From Actinomyces viscosus (GTDB lineage: Bacteria > Bacteroidota > Bacteroidia > Flavobacteriales_D > Crocinitomicaceae): DNA of 5,422 nucleotides. The DNA is taken from positions 1 through 5,422 of the forward strand of contig CALPVI020000150.1 of the NCBI GenBank assembly GCA_943326975.2, given 5' to 3'. Position numbers and translations under genes: made by a program. The notes below the pieces were generated by a model. It had not been told where the DNA came from. It saw only the letters and a program-made list of their open reading frames with translations, and searched no databases. How positions within the stretch are numbered: position 1 is the first letter of the stretch; every line of letters starts with the position of its first letter. Shown here one piece after another: positions 1-5,422 of this stretch.

Positions 1-1663
1 AAACCATTGCATAAGCTTGTTTAGTAACTTTCTCTAAATCACTTAATGCTCCTGTACTTATTTTACCAAAAATCAATTGTTCAGCTGCTCGACCACCTAA
101 AGCAGAACACATATCATCTAACAATTGCTCAGTTGTAGTAATACTTCTTTCTTCTGGTAAATACCATGCAGCGCCTAAAGATCTACCTCTTGGGACAATT
201 GTTACTTTTACTAGCGGATGAGCGTATTCTAACAACCACGAAATAGTAGCATGACCAGCTTCATGGAAAGCAATCGCTTTTTTCTCACTTTTTGTGATGA
301 TTTTATTTTTCTTTTCTAAACCTCCAACAATTCTATCAACTGCATCTAAAAAATCTTGTTTTTCAACATGATGTTTTCCATGTCTAGCTGCTATTAACGC
401 AGCTTCATTACATAGATTTGCAATATCAGCACCTGAAAAACCAGGTGTTTGTTTCGCTAAGAAATCGACATCCATTTTTTCATCCAATTTAATTGGTTTT
501 AAATGAACTGCGAAAATTTCTTTACGCTCATTAATATCTGGCATATCTACATAGATTTGTCTATCAAAACGACCAGCTCTCATTAATGCACTATCCAATA
601 CATCTGCTCTATTTGTTGCAGCCAAAATAATTACGCCTGAATTAGTTCCAAACCCATCCATTTCTGTCAACAACTGATTTAAAGTATTTTCTCTCTCGTC
701 ATTTGAACCAAAACTATTGTTTTTACCTCTAGCACGACCAATTGCATCAATCTCATCTATAAAAATAATTGAAGGAGATTTTTCTTTTGCTTGTCTAAAC
801 AAATCTCTAACTCGTGAAGCACCAACTCCAACAAACATCTCAACAAAATCAGAACCAGATAAAGAGAAAAATGGTACTTGCGCCTCACCAGCTACAGCTT
901 TCGCTAGTAACGTTTTACCTGTTCCCGGAGGACCAACTAACAAAGCTCCTTTTGGAATTTTCGCACCTAATTCAGTGTACTTTTTAGGATTTTTTAAAAA
1001 TTCAACTATCTCTTCTATTTCAACTTTCGCTTCAGATAAACCTGCAACATCTTTAAATGTAACGTTTGTAGATTTTCCTTTTTCGTAAACTTTTGCTTTT
1101 GATTTACCAATATTGAATATTTGGCCTCCTCCGCCACCACCAGAACCACCTGACATTCTTCTCATTACAAACATCCAAATTACTACCAACAATACTATTG
1201 GCAATAAAAACCCAATAATACTTCCTAAATAATCATGTTCAGTTTTAGAAATATATTGAATTTCGCTTTTATGTTTTTTAGATAAATCAGTATTTAACGC
1301 ATCAATTTTTGTTATAAAATTTCCAGCATCAATCAATTCTAATTCATACGTTGGATCGATTGTACCTATTTTTCTATTTGGATTTTTAAACAACTCACCC
1401 ATTTGTTTAAACTCGCCTTTTTTCGAATTCTGAACAAATTCAGCTCCTTTTTTGTTTAATTTAAAATCAGCTCTTACACGATTAACAATAAAAACTTTTG
1501 AAACATATCCTTGCTCAGCAAGTTGAAAAAAAGTTTGTTGATTATTAATCACAGAAGATGAACTACTGCTCATATACCATTGTAATCCAATAATAGCAAC
1601 GCCTATAATTGCATAAATCCAATAAATGGAAAATGTACTTTTCTTTTTATTTTCGTCAGACAT
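1..1663 (-). CDS. ftsH: ATP-dependent zinc metalloprotease FtsH (partial, C-terminus beyond the left edge)
   Basis: FtsH is a membrane-anchored AAA+ protease that forms hexamers, extracts misfolded or regulated membrane and cytosolic proteins using ATP, and cuts them at a zinc site. The reading frame is open without a stop from the ATG at 1663 to the window edge, giving 554 codons; the family is usually about 610-670 residues, so the end of the M41 peptidase domain is missing. Visible in order: a basic N-tail, TM1 at about residues 12-31, a periplasmic FtsH_ext domain of about 110 residues, TM2 at about 146-167, a Gly-rich linker (about 172-182), and the AAA domain from about 201. The AAA domain has Walker A GPPGTGKT (244-251), Walker B FIDEIDAIG (301-309, D303/E304) and the second region of homology with RAGRFDR (362-368, Arg finger candidates R365/R368). 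The zinc motif HEAGH is at 467-471 and the third zinc ligand is probably D542 in LSDLEK. All catalytic residues in view are intact. The start lies 10 nt after the rsfS stop, so the two are probably cotranscribed. Confidence 0.97.
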   Translation of the reverse strand, partial: MSDENKKKSTFSIYWIYAIIGVAIIGLQWYMSSSSSSVINNQQTFFQLAEQGYVSKVFIVNRVRADFKLNKKGAEFVQNSKKGEFKQMGELFKNPNRKIGTIDPTYELELIDAGNFITKIDALNTDLSKKHKSEIQYISKTEHDYLGSIIGFLLPIVLLVVIWMFVMRRMSGGSGGGGGGQIFNIGKSKAKVYEKGKSTNVTFKDVAGLSEAKVEIEEIVEFLKNPKKYTELGAKIPKGALLVGPPGTGKTLLAKAVAGEAQVPFFSLSGSDFVEMFVGVGASRVRDLFRQAKEKSPSIIFIDEIDAIGRARGKNNSFGSNDERENTLNQLLTEMDGFGTNSGVIILAATNRADVLDSALMRAGRFDRQIYVDMPDINERKEIFAVHLKPIKLDEKMDVDFLAKQTPGFSGADIANLCNEAALIAARHGKHHVEKQDFLDAVDRIVGGLEKKNKIITKSEKKAIAFHEAGHATISWLLEYAHPLVKVTIVPRGRSLGAAWYLPEERSITTTEQLLDDMCSALGGRAAEQLIFGKISTGALSDLEKVTKQAYAMV

Positions 1664-1673
1664 AATTAATGAT

Positions 1674-2051
1674 TTAATTCAGGTTAGGAATATTTGTACG
1701 TTTTGCATCAGCCCATAAATCTTCAAGTTCATAAAAATCTCTTGCTGGTTTGTAAAAAATGTGAGCTACTACAGACACATAATCAACTAAAACCCATTCG
1801 CTTGGACCTTTACCTTCAATATGCCATGGTCTTTCTTGTAAAACAGCACGAGTATGTCTAGCAACAGCTGAGGAAATACCTTCAACTTGAACAGACGAAT
1901 CTCCAGTACATACAACAAAAAAATCTGAAACAGCACCTGATATCCCTCTTAAATCTAAGACTACAATATCCTTTGCCTTCATTTCTTGCATTCCTTCAAC
2001 TACTGTATCACACAACAATTGAGAATCTATATTATTTAGTTTTTTATACAT
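1674..2051 (-). CDS. rsfS: Ribosome silencing factor RsfS (YbeB/Iojap family)
   Basis: The 125-residue product is the normal size for RsfS, which binds ribosomal protein L14 (uL14) on the large subunit and blocks subunit joining, lowering translation when nutrients are scarce. Family features are clear: the DIVVLDLRGISGAVSDFFVV segment (28-47), where the conserved Asp-Phe-Phe-Val core sits, then CTGDSSVQV, PWHIEG (75-80), EWVLVDYVSVVAHIF (85-99) and the terminal DLWADAK (111-117). The ATG at 2051 agrees with the usual N-terminal length and is preceded by a well-placed promoter-like box. The gene is first in a leftward pair with ftsH, with a 10-nt gap, and is divergent from birA with 85 bp between the starts. 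The function is assigned from family membership; nothing in the sequence is unusual. Confidence 0.96.
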   Translation of the reverse strand: MYKKLNNIDSQLLCDTVVEGMQEMKAKDIVVLDLRGISGAVSDFFVVCTGDSSVQVEGISSAVARHTRAVLQERPWHIEGKGPSEWVLVDYVSVVAHIFYKPARDFYELEDLWADAKRTNIPNLN

Positions 2052-2069
2052 CTAATTTTATTATTACTA

Positions 2070-2077
2070 CAAATCTA
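2070..2077 (-). promoter_or_regulatory. Candidate -7 promoter box for rsfS-ftsH
   Basis: On the minus strand these bases read TAGATTTG, an exact match to the Bacteroidota primary-sigma -7 consensus TAnnTTTG. Eighteen bases separate it from the rsfS ATG, which would give a short leader of roughly 10-15 nt. I do not see a convincing -33 TTG/TTTG at the usual 17-23 bp spacing upstream, so the call rests on the -7 match and its position in the divergent intergenic gap. Confidence 0.5.
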
Positions 2078-2136
2078 ACTTTAAATTTTAAATTTACCTG
2101 AATTTTAACTGCTTTTAACCTTTCTTTTAAGAAATA

Positions 2137-2883
2137 ATGATAGGAAAAAAAATAATTCAAATTGAGAGTGTTGATTCTACCAACAATTATATTGCCAATT
2201 TAGTAAATCAGAATAACATTGAACATGGTACGGCAATTTTGGCAGATGAACAAACAGCTGGGAAAGGACAAAAAGGGAATGTATGGATTTCAAAACCAGG
2301 TGATAACTTAATTACTTCAATCTTTGTTAAACATGAAAATCTGTCAGTTAACGAACAATATTTTTTAACCATATTTGTCGCAATTTCAGTTGTAAAAACG
2401 TTAAAAAAAATAGGTATTGATGCACAAATCAAATGGCCTAACGATATTATTGTAGGAAATAAAAAAATAGCAGGAATATTAATTGAAAATCAAATCAATT
2501 CAAACCAGATAAAAAGCTCAATTATAGGAATTGGATTAAATGTCAACCAACTAAATCTTGAGGAGATTGGCGGTACAAGTATTCGTTCAATTCTAAATCG
2601 ATTTTATTCAAATTATGATATTTTACTTTCATTAATTTATGAATTAAATAAAGATTATATTCTAATTCAAAATAAATTATTCATTGAATTAAAAACAGAA
2701 TACATGAATCTTTTATGGTTAATTAATGAAACTTCTTCTTTCATTGATTTGCTTACCAATTTAGAATTTAACGGAATTATCAGAGATATTGATTTAGATG
2801 GGAGAATAGTAATCGAAACGAAGGAAGGATTTAAAAGGTTTGATTTGAAGGAAATAAAGTTTAATGCGCGAATTGTTCCTTAA
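2137..2883 (+). CDS. birA: Biotin--[acetyl-CoA-carboxylase] ligase (group I, no DNA-binding domain)
   Basis: This cytosolic enzyme activates biotin to biotinyl-5'-AMP and transfers it to the lysine of biotin carboxyl carrier domains, for example in acetyl-CoA carboxylase. The 248-residue product starts directly with the catalytic domain: ESVDSTNNYI (10-19, substrate-binding Ser/Thr region), the biotinyl-AMP loop AGKGQKGNVW (41-50), KWPND (99-103), KKIAGILIE (109-117, with K110 matching the catalytic Lys 183 of E. coli BirA), and GIGLNVN (131-137). A small C-terminal beta domain occupies about 205-245. The N-terminal winged-helix domain of E. coli BirA is absent, so this protein should not act as a biotin-operon repressor. 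The loop carries Gln (Q45) where E. coli has Arg118. It is divergent from rsfS, and its 3' end overlaps the convergent SRPBCC gene by 23 bp. The ATG at 2137 has an A-rich leader with no Shine-Dalgarno sequence. Confidence 0.95.
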   Translation: MIGKKIIQIESVDSTNNYIANLVNQNNIEHGTAILADEQTAGKGQKGNVWISKPGDNLITSIFVKHENLSVNEQYFLTIFVAISVVKTLKKIGIDAQIKWPNDIIVGNKKIAGILIENQINSNQIKSSIIGIGLNVNQLNLEEIGGTSIRSILNRFYSNYDILLSLIYELNKDYILIQNKLFIELKTEYMNLLWLINETSSFIDLLTNLEFNGIIRDIDLDGRIVIETKEGFKRFDLKEIKFNARIVP

Positions 2884-3262
2884 GCTTTTCAGACATGTGA
2901 TTGAATAAATTAGTCAACGGTTTTTCAACTATTAACTTCAAAAACATACTTACTTCACCATCAAACTGAATATTTCCTTTTACACTATTTTCTTCCTTAA
3001 TGATATTTAACGTTAGCCTAAAAGGAAATGGTGAATTAGGTCCTGATTTCATGAAAACCTTATCTAAGCCTTGATTTCCATCTTGAAGCAAAGAAATTAT
3101 TACTCCACCTTGTACTTTAAAAGAACACTCTGTTGAAGATGCTTGCCAATCTGTAATCTTATCCTGAGGAAGTAAGTATAAAATATTATTTGAATCAGTC
3201 AAAAACTGAAAAATGTTTTCTTGATCAGATTGAACTTCAACTGTAACACTTTCAATTTTCAT
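2861..3262 (-). CDS. Small SRPBCC (START-like) superfamily protein linked to pyrE
   Basis: This is a 133-residue cytosolic protein with no signal peptide or membrane segment. Its pattern fits the SRPBCC/START-like helix-grip fold, which typically has a hydrophobic ligand cavity: an N-terminal strand KIESVTVEVQ (2-11), a short helix ENIFQFLTDSNNILYLLP (15-32), alternating beta strands in the middle (about 45-105, for example CSFKVQGGVIISLL and FRLTLNIIKE), and a long amphipathic C-terminal helix (about 106-131). This assignment is based on the order of secondary structure and on my memory of similar flavobacterial proteins; no catalytic residues can be named and the ligand is unknown. The ATG lies 4 nt after the pyrE stop codon, so translation is probably coupled to pyrE. 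The stop codon lies inside the 3' end of birA on the opposite strand. Confidence 0.75.
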   Translation of the reverse strand: MKIESVTVEVQSDQENIFQFLTDSNNILYLLPQDKITDWQASSTECSFKVQGGVIISLLQDGNQGLDKVFMKSGPNSPFPFRLTLNIIKEENSVKGNIQFDGEVSMFLKLIVEKPLTNLFNHMSEKLKEQFAH

Positions 3263-3266
3263 AAAC

Positions 3267-3908
3267 TTATTTTTTCCAAGTTTCAGGACTATCTTTCCAT
3301 TCTCTTAAAGAATCTAAATCAGAAGCGTTCACATATTCATGTTTCACAGCCTGATCTAATAATACCTCATAAGAAGTCAAAGTTACAAATGGACATTCAG
3401 CTTTTTCAAAGTTATTTTTAGCTTGTTCAAACCCATATGTAAAAATAGCAACAAGTCCTTTTACATCTAATCCTGCAGATTTCAATGCATCTATAGCTTT
3501 TATACTGCTTCCACCTGTGGAAATTAGATCTTCAATAACAACAACTTTTTGACCTTTTTCATAAAAACCTTCGATTTGGTTACCCATACCATGTTCTTTA
3601 GCAGAGCTTCTAACATAAATAAAAGGTAAACCTAACTCTTGAGCTACAAGAGCACCTTGAGCAATGCCACCAGTTGCTACTCCAGCAATCACATCAGGTT
3701 TGCCAAATTTTTCCAAAATAGACTCAGCATATGATTGACGTATAAAAGTTCTAATATTTGGAAATGAAAGAGTTACACGATTATCACAATAAATCGGAGA
3801 TTTCCATCCAGAGGCCCAAGTAAATGGATTACTAGGTTCTAACTTAACAGCTTTTATTTGTAATAAAAATTCTGCTACCTTTAACGCTTTTTCGTTATTC
3901 ATAATCAT
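3267..3908 (-). CDS. pyrE: Orotate phosphoribosyltransferase
   Basis: PyrE converts orotate and PRPP to orotidine 5'-monophosphate, the fifth step of de novo UMP synthesis, in the cytosol as a dimer. With the start at 3908 the product is 213 residues, normal for the family. It shows the N-terminal substrate segment FTWASGWKSPIYCDNR (29-44), VIAGVATGGIAQGALVA (73-89), the flexible catalytic loop RSSAKEHGMGNQIEG (100-114, with K104 and H106), and the PRPP-binding motif VVVIEDLISTGGSS (122-135, with D127 and T131-G-G). Three in-frame ATGs exist at 3923, 3908 and 3902. I prefer 3908 because MIMNNEKALKVAEFLLQ matches the N-terminal length of flavobacterial homologues as I remember them, and because 3923 would run into the NUDIX start. 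The gene is followed after 4 nt by the SRPBCC gene and is head to head with the NUDIX gene, with only 7 bp between start codons. Confidence 0.96.
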   Translation of the reverse strand: MIMNNEKALKVAEFLLQIKAVKLEPSNPFTWASGWKSPIYCDNRVTLSFPNIRTFIRQSYAESILEKFGKPDVIAGVATGGIAQGALVAQELGLPFIYVRSSAKEHGMGNQIEGFYEKGQKVVVIEDLISTGGSSIKAIDALKSAGLDVKGLVAIFTYGFEQAKNNFEKAECPFVTLTSYEVLLDQAVKHEYVNASDLDSLREWKDSPETWKK

Positions 3909-3912
3909 AGAG

Positions 3913-3920
3913 CAAATGTA
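3913..3920 (-). promoter_or_regulatory. Candidate -7 promoter box for pyrE-SRPBCC, overlapping the NUDIX start codon
   Basis: The minus strand reads TACATTTG, an exact match to the Bacteroidota -7 consensus TAnnTTTG, ending 4 nt before the preferred pyrE ATG. Because that box is centred about 7 nt upstream of transcription starts, the pyrE message would begin at or very close to its ATG, that is, leaderless or nearly so. The NUDIX ATG (3916-3918) lies inside the same eight bases on the other strand. No clear -33 TTG is visible at standard spacing, so a chance match in AT-rich DNA remains possible. Confidence 0.4.
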
Positions 3921-4521
3921 CAAAGTTTTTATTGAAAATACACCGATATTTATTCTTCATAAAAAAGAATTTTCTTCTCAAAAAGGAATAATCGTAAACA
4001 TTGAAAAAATTAAAGATGTTAAAAATGTAATATTTAATTGGATTTCAAGCGATAAGACAAAAACGCCCATTTACATCATTCATTCTAATCCTAATAAAAT
4101 TTTCACGCATCTTTTCAAAGATTTCGATTACATAGAAGCTGCTGGTGGTATTGTAGTACGAAAAAATACGTATCTATTTATCAAACGAAATGGTTTTTGG
4201 GATATTCCAAAAGGAAAAATTGAGAAAAAAGAAAATCCTGAAGAGGGTGCCGTTAGAGAAATCGAAGAAGAATGCGGTATTCTAAATCCAAAAATCGAAA
4301 AATTTATTTGTGAAACTTATCATACATATTTTTATAAAGGTCGTCCAACTCTAAAAAAAACATTTTGGTATTCACTTGAATATGAAGGGGGTAAAAAAGT
4401 AAAACCACAATTAGAAGAAGGTATTACTAAAGTAAAATGGCTTAAGAAAGATGAAATTGAAAAAATTGAAAAAAATACTTTTGCTTCTATAAAAGAGGTT
4501 ATAAGCAACTTTTTTCAATAA
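3916..4521 (+). CDS. NUDIX hydrolase with an extra N-terminal region
   Basis: NUDIX enzymes hydrolyse nucleoside diphosphates linked to another moiety, with Mg2+ or Mn2+ held by the Nudix box. Here the box is a perfect match to GX5EX7REUXEEXGU at residues 100-122: G100, E106, R114-E115, E118-E119, G121 and I122. The Nudix domain begins near AAGGIVVRKN (75-84) and runs to the C-terminus (201 residues), with FWDIPKGKIE just before and into the box. The first 70 or so residues (MYKVFIENTPIFIL...) form an additional small domain that I cannot assign; it is not a signal peptide. The substrate cannot be read from the sequence: mutT-like sanitising, ADP-ribose pyrophosphatase-like and dinucleoside polyphosphate activities are all possible. 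The protein is very Lys-rich. The start is 7 bp from the divergent pyrE start, and no Shine-Dalgarno sequence is visible. The gap to the following DUF1573 gene is 91 bp, so cotranscription is uncertain. Confidence 0.92.
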   Translation: MYKVFIENTPIFILHKKEFSSQKGIIVNIEKIKDVKNVIFNWISSDKTKTPIYIIHSNPNKIFTHLFKDFDYIEAAGGIVVRKNTYLFIKRNGFWDIPKGKIEKKENPEEGAVREIEEECGILNPKIEKFICETYHTYFYKGRPTLKKTFWYSLEYEGGKKVKPQLEEGITKVKWLKKDEIEKIEKNTFASIKEVISNFFQ

Positions 4522-4587
4522 CTATCGTTTTGGTACAATAATTGATATTTTTTTATCAAATATAAATGAAGATTAAATTATTTATCG

Positions 4588-4595
4588 TAACCTTG
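4588..4595 (+). promoter_or_regulatory. Weak candidate -7 box for the DUF1573 gene
   Basis: The bases TAACCTTG match the Bacteroidota -7 consensus TAnnTTTG at all but one specified position and end 17 nt before the ATG at 4613, nearly the same distance as the box in front of rsfS. There is no recognisable -33 TTG at the expected spacing. The 91-bp AT-rich gap after the NUDIX gene contains no clear terminator, so the gene might instead be transcribed by read-through. Confidence 0.22.
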
Positions 4596-4612
4596 TTTTA
4601 AAAAAAATAAAG

Positions 4613-5068
4613 ATGAAAGTTATATTATTGACAATTTCAATGTTAACGTTAGGATTAACATTAAACGCACAAGAAGCTGAAAAGAATAAAGATGCTAAAG
4701 CAGAAACTAAAAAAGATGAAAAAAAGCTAATTACTTTTTCTACAGAATTAATTGAAAGATCTTCTGTACCTTATGATTCTCAAGAGTTATTTATTTTTGA
4801 GTTCAAAAATACTGGAAAAACTCCATTGCTAATACAAAATGTTCAAGCAAGTTGTGGTTGTACGACTCCAAGCAAACCTGAAGAACCAATTCAACCAGGT
4901 AAAAAAGGAGAAATTAAAGTGAAATACGATACTAAACGTGTTGGAGATTTTCACAAAACAATTACAGTTACTACAAATGTTCAAACTGAACCAATCATTT
5001 TAACGATAAAAGGTAAAGTATTACCTCAAGAGGTTAAACCAGCTGAGCAAGAACAACCAAAAAACTAA
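4613..5068 (+). CDS. Secreted DUF1573-domain protein of unknown function
   Basis: The 151-residue product starts with a Sec signal peptide (MKVILLTISMLTLGLTLNA, residues 1-19, cleavage probably after A19). There is no lipobox Cys, so a soluble periplasmic or exported location is likely. A charged Lys/Ala/Glu-rich linker follows (about 20-38). The rest is an Ig-like DUF1573 domain (about 40-136) with the family hallmarks: FEFKNTGKTPLLIQNVQ (62-78), the SCGCTTP motif (80-86) with two Cys that could form a disulfide or bind a ligand, PIQPGKKGEIKVKYDT (92-107), and a closing strand TEPIILTIKGKV (125-136). A short Pro/Gln/Glu-rich tail ends the protein. DUF1573 is very common in Bacteroidota, but its molecular role is not established. 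The gene is followed by a strong palindromic terminator about 20 nt downstream and has an A-rich leader (AAAAAAAATAAAG) before the ATG. Confidence 0.93.
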   Translation: MKVILLTISMLTLGLTLNAQEAEKNKDAKAETKKDEKKLITFSTELIERSSVPYDSQELFIFEFKNTGKTPLLIQNVQASCGCTTPSKPEEPIQPGKKGEIKVKYDTKRVGDFHKTITVTTNVQTEPIILTIKGKVLPQEVKPAEQEQPKN

Positions 5069-5087
5069 TAATTGAAATAAAAATATA

Positions 5088-5119
5088 CAAAAAAGGGAAT
5101 CAAATGATTCCCTTTTTTG
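5088..5119. terminator. Bidirectional Rho-independent terminator
   Basis: A perfect inverted repeat with 15-bp arms (5088-5102 and 5105-5119) surrounds a two-base centre. In RNA the core stem GGGAATCA/TGATTCCC would close on a short loop, flanked by A6 on one side and T6 on the other. The symmetry means that the U-tract is present on both strands, so it can end the rightward DUF1573 transcript, 19 nt after its stop, and also the leftward TonB-dependent receptor transcript, about 80 nt after its stop. This fits the convergent arrangement. Confidence 0.88.
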
Positions 5120-5199
5120 ATTTATAACGATTTTGAAAAGAATATAAATCATTTTTGACTTAGTTCGAATATATTATTCTAACCAATTATCTTTTTTAT

Positions 5200-5422
5200 T
5201 TAGAATTGTAATTTATAAACAAAATTTGGAAACAAACCAATTTGATATGCTGTATTAATTTGTCCATTTAAAGGATTGTATCTTTGGGCAAAAACATTTT
5301 TATGGTTCGTTATGTTTTGAATGTCTAAGTACCATGATTGGGCAATTTTTCGTTTTTTACTATTCATCGTAAATCCAATTTTCACATCCAATCGAAAGAA
5401 ATTTGGGTTTCTTGCGGTGAAG
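5200..5422 (-). CDS. TonB-dependent outer-membrane receptor, C-terminal fragment (continues beyond the right edge)
   Basis: Only the last 73 complete codons are visible, and the frame is open through the window edge without a stop, so the real start lies outside. The fragment reads as the last strands of an outer-membrane beta barrel: RNPNFFRLDVKIGFTM, then QSWYLDIQNITNHKNVFAQ, then YNPLNGQINTAYQIGLFPNF and the terminal VYKLQF, ending in Phe, the usual aromatic C-terminus recognised by the BAM assembly machinery. The DIQNITN and QIGLFPNF motifs are typical of Bacteroidota TonB-dependent receptors, often those with an N-terminal carboxypeptidase-like regulatory domain. The family imports siderophores, vitamins, glycans or peptides using energy from TonB-ExbBD. 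The substrate cannot be judged from this end of the protein. An internal TTG at 5391 is not a true start. Confidence 0.85.
   Translation of the reverse strand, partial: FTARNPNFFRLDVKIGFTMNSKKRKIAQSWYLDIQNITNHKNVFAQRYNPLNGQINTAYQIGLFPNFVYKLQF

Noticed and set aside
717..1088. Open frame of 123 codons on the plus strand
   Set aside because: It is antisense to the AAA domain of ftsH, whose minus-strand frame is intact and strongly conserved; the plus-strand product has no recognisable features.
2078..2095. Repeated AAATTT units between rsfS and birA as a possible operator
   Set aside because: It is low-complexity AT sequence without a distinct dyad, and BirA here lacks a DNA-binding domain, so no regulator can be proposed.
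2208..2432. Open frame of 74 codons on the minus strand
   Set aside because: It lies antisense within the catalytic part of birA and shows no family resemblance, so it is a shadow frame.
3221..3421. Open frame of 66 codons on the plus strand
   Set aside because: It spans the pyrE-SRPBCC junction antisense and has no recognisable protein features.
3876..3883. TACCTTTA with an upstream TTTG (3857-3860) as a NUDIX promoter
   Set aside because: The last consensus base is wrong and the spacing between the two elements is 15 bp, shorter than the usual 17-23 bp.
3909..3923. Longer pyrE start at 3923, adding MYICS to the N-terminus
   Set aside because: It would overlap the NUDIX start by 8 bp and adds residues not expected in PyrE; the ATG at 3908 fits the family length better.
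4542..4559. Inverted repeat TTGATA / TATCAA after the NUDIX gene as a possible terminator
   Set aside because: The stem is only 6 bp, nearly all A-T, its T-run is in the loop rather than after the stem, and such repeats are expected by chance in this AT-rich gap.
1..5422. A CRISPR array, tRNA, insertion sequence, toxin-antitoxin or defence system
   Set aside because: No repeat-spacer pattern, cloverleaf-like segment, transposase or terminal inverted repeats were seen, and the window is almost fully explained by housekeeping genes.

Overview
The window looks like chromosomal housekeeping DNA from a low-GC member of the Bacteroidota, most likely the family Flavobacteriaceae. Several things point that way: the AT-rich base composition, A-rich leaders without Shine-Dalgarno sequences, matches to the Bacteroidota -7 promoter box (TAnnTTTG), a TonB-dependent receptor C-terminus ending in aromatic Phe, and a gene order (ftsH, rsfS, birA, SRPBCC, pyrE, NUDIX) that I recall from flavobacterial genomes. 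The genus cannot be fixed from sequence alone.

Layout. Bases 1-2051 carry a leftward operon, rsfS then ftsH, with ftsH running off the left edge (554 codons of its N-terminal side are visible). A divergent gap of 85 bp separates rsfS from rightward birA (2137-2883). birA ends tail-to-tail inside a small SRPBCC-fold gene (2861-3262, leftward), which lies 4 nt downstream of pyrE (leftward, preferred start at 3908). The rightward NUDIX hydrolase gene (3916-4521) starts only 7 bp from the pyrE start, head to head. A secreted DUF1573 protein follows (4613-5068). A perfect palindromic terminator (5088-5119) separates it from the C-terminal end of a leftward TonB-dependent receptor that runs off the right edge. 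There is no gene-free stretch longer than about 131 bp.

Functionally this is mostly core metabolism and homeostasis: membrane protein quality control (FtsH), ribosome silencing (RsfS), biotin attachment to carboxylases (BirA), UMP synthesis (PyrE) and nucleotide or nucleoside-diphosphate-linked clean-up (NUDIX). Two small proteins have no established role (SRPBCC and DUF1573), and an outer-membrane importer sits at the edge. I see no mobile element, CRISPR array, tRNA, rRNA or defence locus, and nothing that amounts to a new multi-gene system. The most interesting points are at the level of architecture: the extremely compact pyrE/NUDIX divergent start with a promoter-like box overlapping the NUDIX start codon, the overlapping convergent birA/SRPBCC ends, and the coupling of an uncharacterised SRPBCC protein to pyrE.
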